DNA of 64,000 bases from [Haemophilus] felis. GTDB taxonomy: Bacteria > Pseudomonadota > Gammaproteobacteria > Enterobacterales > Pasteurellaceae. A program made the translations under genes and the position numbers. The notes beneath the pieces are model-generated. The model searched no databases and was not told the DNA's origin. It worked only from the letters and a program-made list of their open reading frames with translations. The DNA lies in NCBI GenBank assembly GCA_002015125.1, contig MUYB01000015.1, positions 62,210-126,209 of the forward strand. The letters are read 5' to 3'. Of this stretch, positions 9,886 to 21,249 are shown piece by piece (the stretch's first letter is position 1; each line of letters opens with the position of its first letter).

Positions 9886-10551
9886 ATGCCAACTCAAATT
9901 AAATCTACTCATCTTTTACCTCGTATGCCTTGGTCTTCTAATACATTGTGGACATTGGAGTGGCGTTCTTTTAGTGTTTTGCTACTATCCTTATCTTGCC
10001 TAGGGATAGGTGATGGATTAATCGTTTTGGCAAATTTAGGCTCGAATCCTTGGACGGTTTTATCTCAAGGCATTGCACAACAAATGAATATTAGCATTGG
10101 TTTTACTTCTTTATTTGTTAGTTTGTTTGTGATGCTTTTTTGGTTGCCGTTAAAACTAAAAGTTGGGTTGGGCACTGTGATGAATATTATCATTATCGCC
10201 TTATTTTTAGGGCTTACTGTCGCTCATTTTCCAGCCCCTTCAATACTATGGGGAAAACTAAGTTATGTATTAGGTGGTATTTTATTATTCGGTGTAGGCT
10301 CTGCGTTCTATTTAACCTGTCATCTCGGTGCTGGCCCTAGAGACGGCTTAATGGTGGGCTTATGCCAGCACTTCGGTTTAAAAGTAGGCCTCGTTCGCAC
10401 CTTATTAGAAACCAGCGTATGCTTGCTCGGATTTTTGCTAGGCGGCACCGTCGGCGTTGGCACGTTGATGTTTGCCATTTCGATTGGATGGGTCATTCAA
10501 TTGACATTGAAATATTTGTTTAGCGAAAAAATTTTGAAGAAAGCAGAGTAA
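9886..10551 (+). CDS. YczE/YitT-like integral membrane protein
   Basis: The 221-aa protein has about five to six hydrophobic segments and the family motif LGAGPRDGLMVG near residue 147. The YczE family has no firmly assigned reaction; transport has been proposed. ATG at 9886 is chosen over the in-frame ATG at 9832 because homologues begin close to here, but neither has a strong ribosome site. It diverges from nupC. Function unknown. Confidence 0.75.
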   Translation: MPTQIKSTHLLPRMPWSSNTLWTLEWRSFSVLLLSLSCLGIGDGLIVLANLGSNPWTVLSQGIAQQMNISIGFTSLFVSLFVMLFWLPLKLKVGLGTVMNIIIIALFLGLTVAHFPAPSILWGKLSYVLGGILLFGVGSAFYLTCHLGAGPRDGLMVGLCQHFGLKVGLVRTLLETSVCLLGFLLGGTVGVGTLMFAISIGWVIQLTLKYLFSEKILKKAE

Positions 10552-10634
10552 ACTTAATCTCGTTTCCTGCTTTATCTTCCGTATTTGAATAATTATAATT
10601 TCGCTCACTAACCTTGCAAATTGAGAAAATGATC

Positions 10635-12200
10635 ATGTCCACACTCCCAATCTCCGTAACCTTACTCGTCAAAAATGCAGAAAAATATCTTGACGCTTGC
10701 CTTTCCGCTTTACAAGATTTCGCTGAAATCATCGTACTCGACAATGGTTCTACGGACAGCACGTTAGACATTGCCACTAAATTCCCTAACGTAAAAATTC
10801 ATTATCACGATTTCATCGGTTTTGGCCCAATGAAAAATCTTGCTGAAAGTTTGGCGAGCAATGATTGGATTTTGAATATTGATAGCGATGAAATCTTGTC
10901 ACAAGCCTTAGTTGAGGAATTAAAATCTCTCGATTTATCAAATAAAAACAAAGTTTATTCATTTTTGCGTATAAATCATTATCGTGGTAAGCCAATCAAA
11001 ACCTGCGGTTGGTATCCTGATTATGTTTCTCGTTTATATCACCGCACTTTAGTGAAGTTTAATGATAAACAAGTACACGAGTCTTTAGTCATTCCGAAAA
11101 GGGTAGATGTTGTTCGGTTAAAGCATAGTTTTACCCATTATTCTTTTGATGGTGCAACAAGTCTAATCAATAAAATGCAGCAATACACCTCATTATTTGC
11201 TGAACAGCAACAGTTTCGTAAACGAACTACTGTATTAAGTGCGGTCACGCATGGCGTATTTTCATTTATCAAACATTATTTTATAAAAAAAGGTATTTTA
11301 TCGGGCGCGGATGGCTTTGTGATTTCTTTCGCCAACGCTTGTGGTTCTTATTATAAATACGTCAAATTAGCGGAAGCTAACCAGAGATTAACTACATCCT
11401 TAATTATTACAACCTATAATCGTCCTGATGCATTAGAAGCGGTTTTACATTCCGTTCTATATCAAACAGAATTACCTGATGAAGTCATTGTTGCTGATGA
11501 TGGCTCAACTGGGGAAACAAGTGCGGTTATTCAACGCTTGCAAAAAGATTTTCCTGTGCCATTGATTCATTCTTGGCAAGAAGATAAAGGATTTATGCTT
11601 GCAGAAGCAAGAAATCGAGCATTAGCAAAGGTGAAAAAAGACTATATTGTGATTGTTGATGGGGATATGGTTTTGCACCCTAAATTTATTTCTGATCATA
11701 AAAAAGCAGCAAAAAAAGGGCTATTTATTCAAGGAAGTCGAGTGGTGCTAACAGAGCAGAAAACGCAAGAATTATTAGCGAATGGAAAAACTCCCCGAGC
11801 ATTAAAATGGTATGAAAAAGGGCTTGAAACACGCTTTGAAAAGCGTTTATCTGCTATTCATTTCCCTTTATTAACGAATTTTATCTTAAATAAAGAAAAA
11901 CAATATAAATATCAAGGAATTAGAGGTTGTAATATGGCATTTTTCAAAGAAGATGCTATTGCAATTAATGGTTTTAATAATGATTTTGTGGGCTGGGGAC
12001 GAGAAGATAGCGAATTTGTAGCACGTTTTTTCAGTCATGGAGGCAAAAGAGCAAATATTAAATTTGCCGCAATCGCTTATCATTTATGGCATAACGAAGC
12101 GGCGAGAGATGCGCTGCCTGAGAACGACAAGTTACTCAAAGACGCTATGGAACAGAAATTAACTTGGTGTGAAAATGGCGTGGATAAGTTCTTGGAATAA
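10635..12200 (+). CDS. Two-domain LPS glycosyltransferase (WaaE/KdtX-like plus second GT2 domain)
   Basis: The protein is about 521 aa with two family-2 glycosyltransferase domains in tandem. The first (about residues 1-245) is WaaE/KdtX-like: SVTLLVKNAEKYL, then LDNGSTD and IDSDE as nucleotide and metal motifs. The second (about 255-520) starts TSLIITTYNRPDALE and has ADDGSTG, VDGDMVLHP and a late GWGREDSEF motif resembling galactosyltransferase C-terminal regions. A role in LPS outer-core sugar addition is inferred. Starts at 10629 and 10635 are both possible. Three perfect Hin-type uptake signal cores lie inside within 0.5 kb. The gene precedes the rpsP operon and is separated from it by a terminator. 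Confidence 0.85.
   Translation: MSTLPISVTLLVKNAEKYLDACLSALQDFAEIIVLDNGSTDSTLDIATKFPNVKIHYHDFIGFGPMKNLAESLASNDWILNIDSDEILSQALVEELKSLDLSNKNKVYSFLRINHYRGKPIKTCGWYPDYVSRLYHRTLVKFNDKQVHESLVIPKRVDVVRLKHSFTHYSFDGATSLINKMQQYTSLFAEQQQFRKRTTVLSAVTHGVFSFIKHYFIKKGILSGADGFVISFANACGSYYKYVKLAEANQRLTTSLIITTYNRPDALEAVLHSVLYQTELPDEVIVADDGSTGETSAVIQRLQKDFPVPLIHSWQEDKGFMLAEARNRALAKVKKDYIVIVDGDMVLHPKFISDHKKAAKKGLFIQGSRVVLTEQKTQELLANGKTPRALKWYEKGLETRFEKRLSAIHFPLLTNFILNKEKQYKYQGIRGCNMAFFKEDAIAINGFNNDFVGWGREDSEFVARFFSHGGKRANIKFAAIAYHLWHNEAARDALPENDKLLKDAMEQKLTWCENGVDKFLE
11041..11049 (-). repeat. Hin-type DNA uptake signal core
   Basis: A perfect AAGTGCGGT core on the minus strand, inside the first domain of the glycosyltransferase gene. 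Confidence 0.85.
11237..11245 (+). repeat. Hin-type DNA uptake signal core
   Basis: A perfect AAGTGCGGT core on the + strand, inside the glycosyltransferase gene. Confidence 0.85.
11519..11527 (+). repeat. Hin-type DNA uptake signal core
   Basis: A perfect AAGTGCGGT core on the + strand, third within the glycosyltransferase gene. Confidence 0.85.
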
Positions 12201-12291
12201 ACGCCAATTGCTTGTCTATCTTGCTTTTCCTCCAAAAAAGAGTAAAATTCGCAGGCTTTTTGTCTATATATACAGAGAAAAAAGTAAGTTT

Positions 12292-12332
12292 AACTCTCAA
12301 TACTGTATTAGAATTTGAGAGTTTTCTTTTTG
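12292..12332 (+). terminator. Terminator/attenuator just ahead of rpsP
   Basis: The stem AACTCTCAA/TTGAGAGTT (12292-12300 and 12315-12323) is followed by TTTTCTTTTTG. It ends 24 bp before the rpsP start, after the glycosyltransferase gene. It may simply end that transcript. Its closeness to the rpsP ribosome site also allows a leader attenuator. Confidence 0.7.
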
Positions 12333-12356
12333 TAATCAAACATTTAGAGGAAGGTT

Positions 12357-12605
12357 ATGGTAACCATTCGTTTATCTCGTGGCGGAGCGAAAAAACGCCC
12401 ATTCTATCAAATCGTTGTGGCTGACAGCCGTTCACCACGTGACGGTCGTTTTATTGAGCGTGTTGGCTTTTTTAACCCATTAGCAACAGGTAACGCTGAA
12501 CGTTTACGTTTAGATTTAGACCGTGTTAATAGCTGGTTAGAAAAAGGTGCCTCTTTATCTGATCGTGTTTCTGCGTTAGTTAAAGAAGCACAAAAAGCAG
12601 CGTAA
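12357..12605 (+). CDS. rpsP: 30S ribosomal protein S16
   Basis: The 82-aa protein is full length for S16 and begins [20 protein letters not shown], the typical S16 start. An AGAGGAAGG ribosome site lies just upstream. First gene of the conserved rpsP-rimM-trmD-rplS operon. Confidence 0.98.
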   Translation: MVTIRLSRGGAKKRPFYQIVVADSRSPRDGRFIERVGFFNPLATGNAERLRLDLDRVNSWLEKGASLSDRVSALVKEAQKAA

Positions 12606-12649
12606 TTTGTTCTAATTAAAATTAGTAACAAACGAGATAGGTGGTAAAT

Positions 12650-13177
12650 ATGGAACAGCAAAGAATAGAAGTGGTTGGCAAACTTGGTTCAACTTACGGC
12701 ATTCGTGGTTGGTTGCGTATTTATTCATCAACAGAATATGCCGAAAGCATTTTTGACTACCAACCTTGGTTTTTGAAAATTAAAGGTCAGTGGCAGCCCA
12801 CAGAATTAGAAAGCTGGCGTTACCACAATAATGATTTAATCGTGAAATTAAAAAACATTGATGATCGTGAAGCTGCGCAACTCCTTGCCAGCATTGAAAT
12901 TGGTGTGGATTTGGCGGTGTTTCCAACGCTGGAAGAAGGCGATTATTATTGGCACGATTTAATCGGCTGTAATGTCGTTAACCTTGAAAACTATGCGATG
13001 GGTACTGTGACCGAAATGATGGAAACAGGATCTAATGACGTGTTGGTTGTGCGTGCAACAAGCAAAGATGCTTTTGGAAAACAAGAGCGGTTAATTCCGT
13101 TTTTGTATGAACAAGTAGTTAAAAGAGTGGATCTCAACACGAAAACAATTGTCGTGGATTGGGATGCTGGTTTCTAA
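12650..13177 (+). CDS. rimM: Ribosome maturation factor RimM
   Basis: RimM helps assemble the 30S head by binding S19. The 175-aa protein has the N-terminal RimM barrel ([16 protein letters not shown]) and the C-terminal PRC-like domain (DLIGCNVVN and RLIPF). ATG 12650 is preferred over GTG 12641 because the GTG overlaps the AGGTGG ribosome site. Second gene of the operon. Confidence 0.96.
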   Translation: MEQQRIEVVGKLGSTYGIRGWLRIYSSTEYAESIFDYQPWFLKIKGQWQPTELESWRYHNNDLIVKLKNIDDREAAQLLASIEIGVDLAVFPTLEEGDYYWHDLIGCNVVNLENYAMGTVTEMMETGSNDVLVVRATSKDAFGKQERLIPFLYEQVVKRVDLNTKTIVVDWDAGF

Positions 13178-13232
13178 CCTCAGGAATGCCCTTGAGCTTT
13201 GGTTATAACATTTTAAACAATAAGGAACACTT

Positions 13233-14356
<1,124 letters not shown>

Positions 14357-14381
14357 TTTATTATCAAACCCCAATGATAAG

Positions 14382-14412
14382 AAAGGCTTGGAATTTTCCA
14401 AGCCTTTTAATT
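14382..14412 (+). terminator. Terminator of the rpsP-rplS operon
   Basis: Stem AAAGGCTTGG/CCAAGCCTTT with a short AT loop, followed by TTTAATTT, 26 bp after the rplS stop. Confidence 0.9.
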
Positions 14413-14423
14413 TATCTGAGTAA

Positions 14424-14450
14424 AACACCCCAATTTAAGATTGGAGTGTT
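14424..14450 (-). terminator. Terminator of tktA
   Basis: Arms AACACCCCAAT and ATTGGAGTGTT pair with one mismatch. On the minus strand they are followed by TTTTAC, just past the tktA stop, so two convergent operons each have their own hairpin here. Confidence 0.65.
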
Positions 14451-14466
14451 TAGAGCTAGTTAAAAT

Positions 14467-16467
14467 TTATAGAATCTCTTTTGCTTGAGCTACCACATTT
14501 TCAACAGTAAAGCCAAATAGCTTAAAGAGTTGATCTGCTGGTGCAGATTCACCAAAGCTATTCATTCCTACTACACGACCGCCAAAACCGACATACTTAT
14601 ACCAGAAATCAGCAATACCAGCTTCGATAGCAACACGTTTGGTAACGTGGCTAGGCAATACAGATTCTTTATACGCCGCATCTTGTTTGTCGAACACATT
14701 GGTGCTTGGCATTGAAACCACACGCACTTTACGACCTTCGGCGGCGATCACTTCAGCAGCTTTCATTGCTAATTCCACCTCAGAACCTGTGGCGATCAAA
14801 ATCAAATCGGGGTTGTTGCAGCCGCAATCACGCAAAATGTAACCACCACGAGCGACGTTGGCTAATTGTGCTGCGGTACGTTCCATTTGAGCAAGATTTT
14901 GGCGTGTGAAAATCAAGGCGCTTGGACCAGCTTTGCGTTCAACGGCGGCTTTCCATGCAACTGCAGATTCCACTTGGTCGCACGGACGCCAAGTTTCTAA
15001 ATTAGGAATTAAACGCAACGCAGCAGTTTGCTCAACAGGTTGGTGCGTTGGGCCATCTTCCCCTAAACCAATAGAGTCATGGGTGTACACGAATAGGGAA
15101 CGTTGTTTCATTAACGCTGCCATACGCACCGCATTATGCGCATATTCCATAAACATTAAGAAAGTTGCACCATAAGGAATGAATCCACCATGCAAGGCAA
15201 TACCATTCATGATAGCGGACATACCGAATTCACGCACACCATAGTTAACATAGTTACCGTCGGCGTTTTCAACTGCACGAATTGGTTTTGAGCCAGACCA
15301 TAACGTCAAGTTAGAACTTGCGAGGTCTGCAGAACCACCTAAAAATTCTGGAAGTAATTTAGCATAGGCTTCAATAGCATTTTGTGAGGCTTTACGGCTA
15401 GCAATGCTCGCAGGATTAGCTTGCAACTGCTCAATAAATGCTTGCGATTCTGCTACCCAATTTGCGGGTAAATCGCCATTCATACGGCGAGTAAATTCCG
15501 CCGCTAATTCAGGATAAGCTTTCGCATAAGCAGCAAATTTTTCTTCCCAGGCTTTCTCTACTAACTGGCCTTTTGCTTTCGCATCCCATTGTGCATAAAT
15601 ATTAGTTGGAATTTCGAAAGGCGCGTGTTCCCATTTTAAGAATTCTCTTGCCGCAGCAATTTCCGCATCGCCCAATGGCGCGCCGTGGCAATCGTGAGAG
15701 TTGCATTTATTCGGTGAACCATAACCAATAATGGTTTTACAGATAATCAACGTTGGTTTATTTTTCTCTGCCTGAGCTTGTTTTACCGCCTCCGCAATTT
15801 GCTCAGCATTGTGTCCATCAATGGCGGGAATAACGTGCCAACCATAGGATTCAAAGCGTTTTTGGGTATCGTCTGTGAACCAGCCATCCACGTGCCCATC
15901 GATAGAAATGTTGTTGTCGTCATAGAAAGCGATGAGTTTGCCTAAACCGAGAGTGCCAGCAAGGGAACAGGCTTCGTGAGAAATGCCTTCCATTAAACAG
16001 CCATCGCCTAAGAACACGTAAGTGAAGTGATCCACGACATTGTGTCCAGGGCGGTTAAATTGATGCGCAAGAGTTTTTTCTGCTAACGCAAAGCCTACCG
16101 CGTTAGTAATACCTTGTCCTAATGGGCCTGTAGTAGTTTCAACACCTGGTGCATAACCATATTCTGGATGTCCTGGTGTTTTAGAATGCAACTGACGGAA
16201 TTGTTTTAAATCGTCGATGCTTAAATCATAGCCAGTTAAGTGCAATAAGCTATAAATTAGCATTGAGCCATGGCCGTTAGACAAAATAAAGCGATCACGA
16301 TCTGCCCATTTTGGGTTGGTTGGATTATGTTTCAAAAAATCACGCCACAACACTTCCGCAATATCAGCCATTCCCATTGGTGCTCCTGGGTGTCCTGATT
16401 TTGCTTTTTGCACGGCGTCCATACTTAAAAAACGAATAGCATTCGCTAATTCTCTGCGAGTTGTCAT
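14467..16467 (-). CDS. tktA: Transketolase
   Basis: This thiamine-diphosphate enzyme moves two-carbon units between pentose and other sugar phosphates in the pentose phosphate pathway. The 666-aa protein carries the N-terminal signature region [20 protein letters not shown], the thiamine site GDGCLMEG...DDNN (about residues 154-187) and the [11 protein letters not shown] motif near residue 470. It lies beside the ula/yia genes, whose end product D-xylulose 5-phosphate is its substrate, an arrangement that makes metabolic sense although ybhA intervenes. Confidence 0.97.
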   Translation of the reverse strand: MTTRRELANAIRFLSMDAVQKAKSGHPGAPMGMADIAEVLWRDFLKHNPTNPKWADRDRFILSNGHGSMLIYSLLHLTGYDLSIDDLKQFRQLHSKTPGHPEYGYAPGVETTTGPLGQGITNAVGFALAEKTLAHQFNRPGHNVVDHFTYVFLGDGCLMEGISHEACSLAGTLGLGKLIAFYDDNNISIDGHVDGWFTDDTQKRFESYGWHVIPAIDGHNAEQIAEAVKQAQAEKNKPTLIICKTIIGYGSPNKCNSHDCHGAPLGDAEIAAAREFLKWEHAPFEIPTNIYAQWDAKAKGQLVEKAWEEKFAAYAKAYPELAAEFTRRMNGDLPANWVAESQAFIEQLQANPASIASRKASQNAIEAYAKLLPEFLGGSADLASSNLTLWSGSKPIRAVENADGNYVNYGVREFGMSAIMNGIALHGGFIPYGATFLMFMEYAHNAVRMAALMKQRSLFVYTHDSIGLGEDGPTHQPVEQTAALRLIPNLETWRPCDQVESAVAWKAAVERKAGPSALIFTRQNLAQMERTAAQLANVARGGYILRDCGCNNPDLILIATGSEVELAMKAAEVIAAEGRKVRVVSMPSTNVFDKQDAAYKESVLPSHVTKRVAIEAGIADFWYKYVGFGGRVVGMNSFGESAPADQLFKLFGFTVENVVAQAKEIL

Positions 16468-16631
16468 ATCGGTATCTCCTAGATAATTAAAACTTAAAAA
16501 TTGAGCTGCATTTTACGCTAATTTGTGGGTAAAAGATAATGAATTTGCTCGCTTAACTTAAGCTAGCTGATTTTATTTTTATTAAAAAAATTCTATACTA
16601 CCTCCCTCAAATATTTACCTTACGGAAAAAA

Positions 16632-17456
16632 ATGAAATATAAAGTTATTGCCTTTGATCTAGATGGAACCTTATTGAATAGTCAAGGAAGAATTCTCGCT
16701 TCAAGTAAAAATGCTATCCAACATTGTATTGATAAGGGTATGAAAGTTATTTTGGTTACTGGGCGACATCATACTGCCGCCTATCCTTATTACCACGAAC
16801 TTAATTTGGATAGCCCCATGATTTGTTGTAATGGAACTTATATTTATCAGCCTAAGGACAATCAAATATTAAGTGCAAATCCACTTTCTTTGGAACAGGC
16901 TAAAACCATATTAAAGATTTCACAACAATACAATATTCACCTATTGATGTATTCACGTGATGCAATGAATTATGTTGTTGAAAATGACCATATGCAAAAA
17001 CTTTGCCAATGGGTAAACACATGTCCCAGTGATATTCGTCCAAATTTACATAAAATTTCTGATTTTAATGATTTGTTCAATCGCAATGAAATTATTTGGA
17101 AATGTGTTATTAGCCATGTTGACAAAAATGTTATTAATCAAGCCTTACAGCATCTTTCCTTAAACAAATTTAGCTGTGAATGGTCTTGGGTAGATCGGGT
17201 TGACATTGCAAATCAAGGTAATACAAAAGGCAATAGATTATTAGCGTTACTTAAATTATGGAATATTGATCCTCAACAGGTTATTGCTTTTGGCGATAAT
17301 CATAATGACATTTCTATGCTAGACGCTGTTGGACTTGGCGTTGCAATGGGAAATGCAGAAGACGCTGTTAAGCAATGTGCTGATTTGGTTACGTTGACTA
17401 ATGATGAAATGGGGATTTCATCAGTGCTATCTTCCATTATTAACGAAAACGAATAA
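16632..17456 (+). CDS. ybhA: Pyridoxal phosphate phosphatase YbhA (Cof-type HAD)
   Basis: This is a haloacid-dehalogenase phosphatase with a type IIB cap. The 274-aa protein shows DLDGTLL (nucleophile Asp near residue 9), VTGRHH, CCNGTYIY and the late FGDNHNDISML metal site. The VTGRHH, ICCNGTY and CEWSWVDRVDIA runs match E. coli YbhA closely, which dephosphorylates pyridoxal phosphate and sugar phosphates. It diverges from tktA and ends at a shared terminator with ulaF. Confidence 0.88.
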   Translation: MKYKVIAFDLDGTLLNSQGRILASSKNAIQHCIDKGMKVILVTGRHHTAAYPYYHELNLDSPMICCNGTYIYQPKDNQILSANPLSLEQAKTILKISQQYNIHLLMYSRDAMNYVVENDHMQKLCQWVNTCPSDIRPNLHKISDFNDLFNRNEIIWKCVISHVDKNVINQALQHLSLNKFSCEWSWVDRVDIANQGNTKGNRLLALLKLWNIDPQQVIAFGDNHNDISMLDAVGLGVAMGNAEDAVKQCADLVTLTNDEMGISSVLSSIINENE

Positions 17457-17470
17457 TTTGATGCGATAAT

Positions 17471-17493
17471 GAGCTAAGGAAATCCCTTAGCTC
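17471..17493. terminator. Bidirectional terminator between ybhA and ulaF
   Basis: Perfect stem GAGCTAAGG/CCTTAGCTC with a 5-nt loop lies between two convergent genes, 14 bp from ybhA and 18 bp from ulaF. T-content on both sides is modest. Confidence 0.7.
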
Positions 17494-17511
17494 TCAATAT
17501 TTACACCTTTT

Positions 17512-18207
17512 CTATTGACCATAGTAGGCGTTTTTACCATGCTTACGTAAGTAGTGTCTATCCAGTAACTCAGGTTGCATAGAAGATAAATTCGGACGTA
17601 ATTGACGGCTAAATAAATTCATATAACCAATTTCTTCTAATACGACTGCGTTATGCACGGCGTTGTCAGGATCTGTACCCCACGCAAATGGACCGTGAGA
17701 GTGTACTAACACTGCTGGCACATCTTTAGGATCAATATTTCTTGAGCGGAAAGTTTCCACAATCACTTTACCTGTTTCCAGTTCATATTCTCCTTGAATT
17801 TCCGCTGCCGTCATTTTGCGTGTGCAAGGAATTGAACCATAAAAATAATCGGCGTGTGTAGTGCCTGCTGCAATTAGATCTTCACCTGCTTGAGCCCAAA
17901 TTGTTGCGTGGCGAGAATGGGTATGAACGATACCACCAAGGGTAGGAAATTGGCGATAAAGTTCAAGGTGTGTTGCGGTGTCGGAAGACGGTTTTTTGCT
18001 TCCCTCTACAACTTGTCCAGTGAAAAGATCCACTACCACCATATCGTCAGCTTGCATCACATCGTATTCCACCCCTGATGGCTTAATTATCACCAAATTT
18101 TTTTCACGATCAATACCGCTCACATTTCCCCAAGTGAAAGTGACTAAATTGTGTTTTGGTAAAGCTAAATTAGCTTCAAAAACCTGTTGTTTTAATTGTT
18201 CTAGCAT
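17512..18207 (-). CDS. ulaF: L-ribulose-5-phosphate 4-epimerase (UlaF/SgbE)
   Basis: It converts L-ribulose 5-phosphate to D-xylulose 5-phosphate, the last step of the locus. The 231-aa class II aldolase-like protein has the substrate motifs GNVSGID and KPSGVEY and the zinc histidines in HTHSRHAT and VHSHGPF. It overlaps ulaE by 7 bp, showing tight translational coupling. The name araD-like is also possible, but the neighbours favour UlaF/SgbE. Confidence 0.93.
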   Translation of the reverse strand: MLEQLKQQVFEANLALPKHNLVTFTWGNVSGIDREKNLVIIKPSGVEYDVMQADDMVVVDLFTGQVVEGSKKPSSDTATHLELYRQFPTLGGIVHTHSRHATIWAQAGEDLIAAGTTHADYFYGSIPCTRKMTAAEIQGEYELETGKVIVETFRSRNIDPKDVPAVLVHSHGPFAWGTDPDNAVHNAVVLEEIGYMNLFSRQLRPNLSSMQPELLDRHYLRKHGKNAYYGQ

Positions 18208-19061
18208 ACAAAATTTCCTTCTTTCATTTTTTGTTCAATCCAACGGCGTGCATTTATGATTTCTGCAATCGGTTCGGCAGATTTTTCTGTCCACATTTCA
18301 ATCAAAAATGCCCCTCTATAATTCAACGCCGCTAATGTTTTAAAACATTGCACGAAATCCACGCATCCTTCACCAAAAGGCACATCTCGGAATTGACCTT
18401 TGCAACTTTCCGTAACCTTGAAGGTGTCTTTTAAATGAATGGCGGAAATTTTATCAATGCCTAATTCAAGTTCTTTGGCGACGTCGTCGTTCCACGCAGA
18501 TAAATTGCCTAAGTCGGGATACACCGTAAACCAAGGGGAGCGAATAAGGTTGTCCCATTTTTTCCAGCGACTAATTGAGCTCATAAATTGCGTATCCATA
18601 ATTTCAACTGCAAGCGTAACTTGATTACTTGCGGCAAGTTCCACTGCCCATTCCAACCCTTGTTGAAATCTCGCAATGGTGCCTTCATTTTGCTCTTCGT
18701 AATAAACGTCGTAGCCTGCAAGCTGAATAGTACGAATGCCTAAATCCACAGCCAACTGGATAGCTTTTTCCATTATTTCGTATGCTTTTTGACGAACGTT
18801 GGCGTCTTCGCTACCAAAAGGAAAGCGGCGATGCCCTGAAAGGCACATTGAAGGAATGGTAACACCTGTTAAAATAACTGCTTTAACCAGCTCAATTCTT
18901 TCCTCTTTTGTCCAGTCTAGACGACTAAGGCGCTCATCTGTTTCGTCAATGGATATTTCAACAAAGTCAAATCCACATGCTTTAGCAATAGATAAGCGGT
19001 CTTGCCAACTGATATTTTTAGGCAATGCTTTTTCGTAAATGCCAAGTTTATGTTTTCTCAC
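18201..19061 (-). CDS. ulaE: L-xylulose-5-phosphate 3-epimerase (UlaE/SgbU)
   Basis: It epimerises L-xylulose 5-phosphate to L-ribulose 5-phosphate. The 286-aa TIM-barrel protein begins with the typical [14 protein letters not shown] and has the metal-site acidic residues in [10 protein letters not shown] and HLKDTF and a late [11 protein letters not shown]. It lies between ulaD and ulaF in one operon. Confidence 0.94.
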   Translation of the reverse strand: MRKHKLGIYEKALPKNISWQDRLSIAKACGFDFVEISIDETDERLSRLDWTKEERIELVKAVILTGVTIPSMCLSGHRRFPFGSEDANVRQKAYEIMEKAIQLAVDLGIRTIQLAGYDVYYEEQNEGTIARFQQGLEWAVELAASNQVTLAVEIMDTQFMSSISRWKKWDNLIRSPWFTVYPDLGNLSAWNDDVAKELELGIDKISAIHLKDTFKVTESCKGQFRDVPFGEGCVDFVQCFKTLAALNYRGAFLIEMWTEKSAEPIAEIINARRWIEQKMKEGNFVC

Positions 19062-19077
19062 GTGTTATCTCCTTGGG

Positions 19078-19725
19078 TTATTCCCAGTATTGTGCAATTT
19101 CTGTACGCAATTTATGGATCGTCGCAAGTCCGCTCTCGCCGACAAACGCACGTCCCGCAATAAAGGCTTTCGGGGTAATTTCTTTGAATAGGTGTATATC
19201 TTCAGGCACAATGCCACCTGTGATAGACAAGGATAAACCTATGTCAGATAAGGCTTTCATTTTATCTAAATCTTCTGCTGTCCAACCTTTGCCCGCTATT
19301 TCCGCATCACGAGAGCGATGATAAATGGCTTGTGTGATTCCTAAATTCACCCACGCTTTGGCATCTTCAAGTGTCCAGTTGCCATAAATTTCAATTTGAA
19401 TTTCGCCGCCGAAACGATCTGCCACTTTTTTGCAACTTTCGATTGTGGCAATATGTGCTGCCGCCGACACTGTTAGCCAGTTAGCACCTGCTTGGAACGC
19501 CATTTCTGCCAAAATTGCACCAGCATCCGTTGTTTTTAAATCACAAACTAAAATGTGCTTAGGGTATAGGGTTCTTAAGGCACTCACCGCTTGCATTCCT
19601 TCTGCAAAAGCAAGAATTGTCCCTACTTCAATAATATCCACCGCTTGAGCGACGGCTTTTGTGTTGGCAATAGCCTCGGTTAAATTCCGAGAATCAAGAG
19701 CCAATTGAACTAAAGGTTTTGTCAT
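19078..19725 (-). CDS. ulaD: 3-keto-L-gulonate-6-phosphate decarboxylase (UlaD/SgbH)
   Basis: It decarboxylates 3-keto-L-gulonate 6-phosphate to L-xylulose 5-phosphate. The 215-aa protein belongs to the OMP decarboxylase suprafamily: VGTILAFAEG and the DLKTTDAG motif with catalytic Lys and Asp (about residue 62), then SITGGIVPED near the phosphate site. Next to lyxK by 16 bp. Confidence 0.95.
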   Translation of the reverse strand: MTKPLVQLALDSRNLTEAIANTKAVAQAVDIIEVGTILAFAEGMQAVSALRTLYPKHILVCDLKTTDAGAILAEMAFQAGANWLTVSAAAHIATIESCKKVADRFGGEIQIEIYGNWTLEDAKAWVNLGITQAIYHRSRDAEIAGKGWTAEDLDKMKALSDIGLSLSITGGIVPEDIHLFKEITPKAFIAGRAFVGESGLATIHKLRTEIAQYWE

Positions 19726-19741
19726 AATGTTTCCTGTTTTT

Positions 19742-21193
19742 TTAAAGCATTGATTGAAGTGCTTTTGTTAGCATTTGATAACGTTGATATTTATTTTGAT
19801 AGGCTTGGAAATATTCTGCTCGAGGCATTACTTTTAGCATCGGTAATTGATTTAATACCGTAGTTTCTACACCGACACCACGCATCGCCATTAATGCTGC
19901 CCCAAAGCAACCAGTTTCCTCTACTTGCGGAATCTCTAAGGTCATACCCGTAAAATCAGCCAGCATTTGCAACCAAATTGGGGATTTCGTTGGACCGCCT
20001 GTAACACGCAAAACATTGGCGTTGGGAAAACGTTGTTTCATTCGTGCTAAGTGGTGCATCAAACTAAACAACACACCTTCATAAATAGCTTGTAATAAAT
20101 GTGCTTGGCTGTGATGGGCTTGTATGCCATAAAAACCAGCTTGCATACCTAACCCAGCATTTGAACCATAAAGAAATGGTAAGAAAAGTACTGAACTTGC
20201 CGCTGGTGCCAATTTCTCCACACATTGATTAATTTCTTGATAATTGAGTTTCCATTGCTGCACAAACCATTCCAAGTTGCCAGCCGAAGTAGGACTAGCT
20301 TCGTGTACAATAAATTTGTCTGCGTCGGCATATTTACCATACACAAAGGGGATCGTTTGCCAAGGATCTAATTCGGTAGTAACGCCACTGACAACAGTCC
20401 AAGTGCCAAGCACGGCGTTGAGTGTGTTTTCATTTTCTAAATTTGCACAAAGAGCTGTAGCAACCACGTCAAATAAACCGCCGACCACTGGTGTGCCAAC
20501 ACAAAGCCCTGTTTGTGCTGCTGCCTCTTCCGTAACAAATCCAGCAATTTGATTTGGTGCTACACAAGGGGGGAGTTTTGCTGTAATGCCATTTAGCCCT
20601 AGCAATTGAGCTAAATTTTCATCATAGCAATGGGTGTTCATATTGTATAAATTTGATTCGGATATATTTGTCTGTTCACAAAATAATTTACCCGTTAGAC
20701 AAAATCTCAAATAATCATGGGACATCAAAATGGAGCCGATGTTGGCGTAGCGTGCTGGTTCATTTTCTTTTATCCAGCGTAAAATCGACACTGGATGTCC
20801 TGTCCATAATGTTTGGCGAGTAAGGGGGTACAGTCTTTCGGGAATGCCTTCTTGTTGCCATTGTTTTACCACTGAAAGTGCACGTTGATCGGAAGACAAA
20901 ATCGCTCGCCCAAGTGGTTTGTTTTGCTGATCAAGCAAAAAAAGTCCTTTACCTTGTGCTGAAATACCGACACTTTTAATTGTCGTCGGATCCACCTTAG
21001 CTTTTTTTATCGCCTGAGAAACTACGTCGGCACAATCAAGCCAAAGGGTTGGCATATCACGTTCGGCATAACCTGCACTATCGCTTATCACAGGCATATT
21101 TTTACGCACACAACTGACCATATTCGCCTGTGCATCAAAAATTGCCGCTTTAATAAAGCTACCGCCGCAATCAATCCCTAAATAAAAGCCCAT
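19742..21193 (-). CDS. lyxK: FGGY carbohydrate kinase, L-xylulose/3-keto-L-gulonate kinase (LyxK)
   Basis: The 483-aa FGGY kinase starts GIDCGGSFIKAAIFD (phosphate loop) and has the C-terminal ATP motif RVTGGPTKSPIWLQML and GCFGAALMA. E. coli LyxK phosphorylates L-xylulose and, in the yia pathway, 3-keto-L-gulonate. Its place between the TRAP transporter and ulaD supports the second role here. Confidence 0.92.
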   Translation of the reverse strand: MGFYLGIDCGGSFIKAAIFDAQANMVSCVRKNMPVISDSAGYAERDMPTLWLDCADVVSQAIKKAKVDPTTIKSVGISAQGKGLFLLDQQNKPLGRAILSSDQRALSVVKQWQQEGIPERLYPLTRQTLWTGHPVSILRWIKENEPARYANIGSILMSHDYLRFCLTGKLFCEQTNISESNLYNMNTHCYDENLAQLLGLNGITAKLPPCVAPNQIAGFVTEEAAAQTGLCVGTPVVGGLFDVVATALCANLENENTLNAVLGTWTVVSGVTTELDPWQTIPFVYGKYADADKFIVHEASPTSAGNLEWFVQQWKLNYQEINQCVEKLAPAASSVLFLPFLYGSNAGLGMQAGFYGIQAHHSQAHLLQAIYEGVLFSLMHHLARMKQRFPNANVLRVTGGPTKSPIWLQMLADFTGMTLEIPQVEETGCFGAALMAMRGVGVETTVLNQLPMLKVMPRAEYFQAYQNKYQRYQMLTKALQSML

Positions 21194-21249
21194 TTTTTCA
21201 CCTCTTTAATTCTCAAGCGATAATCATTTTTTGCTTAAAGCGATATCAT

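Noticed and set aside
12641..12650. GTG 12641 as the rimM start
   Set aside because: The GTG lies inside the AGGTGG ribosome site that serves ATG 12650.
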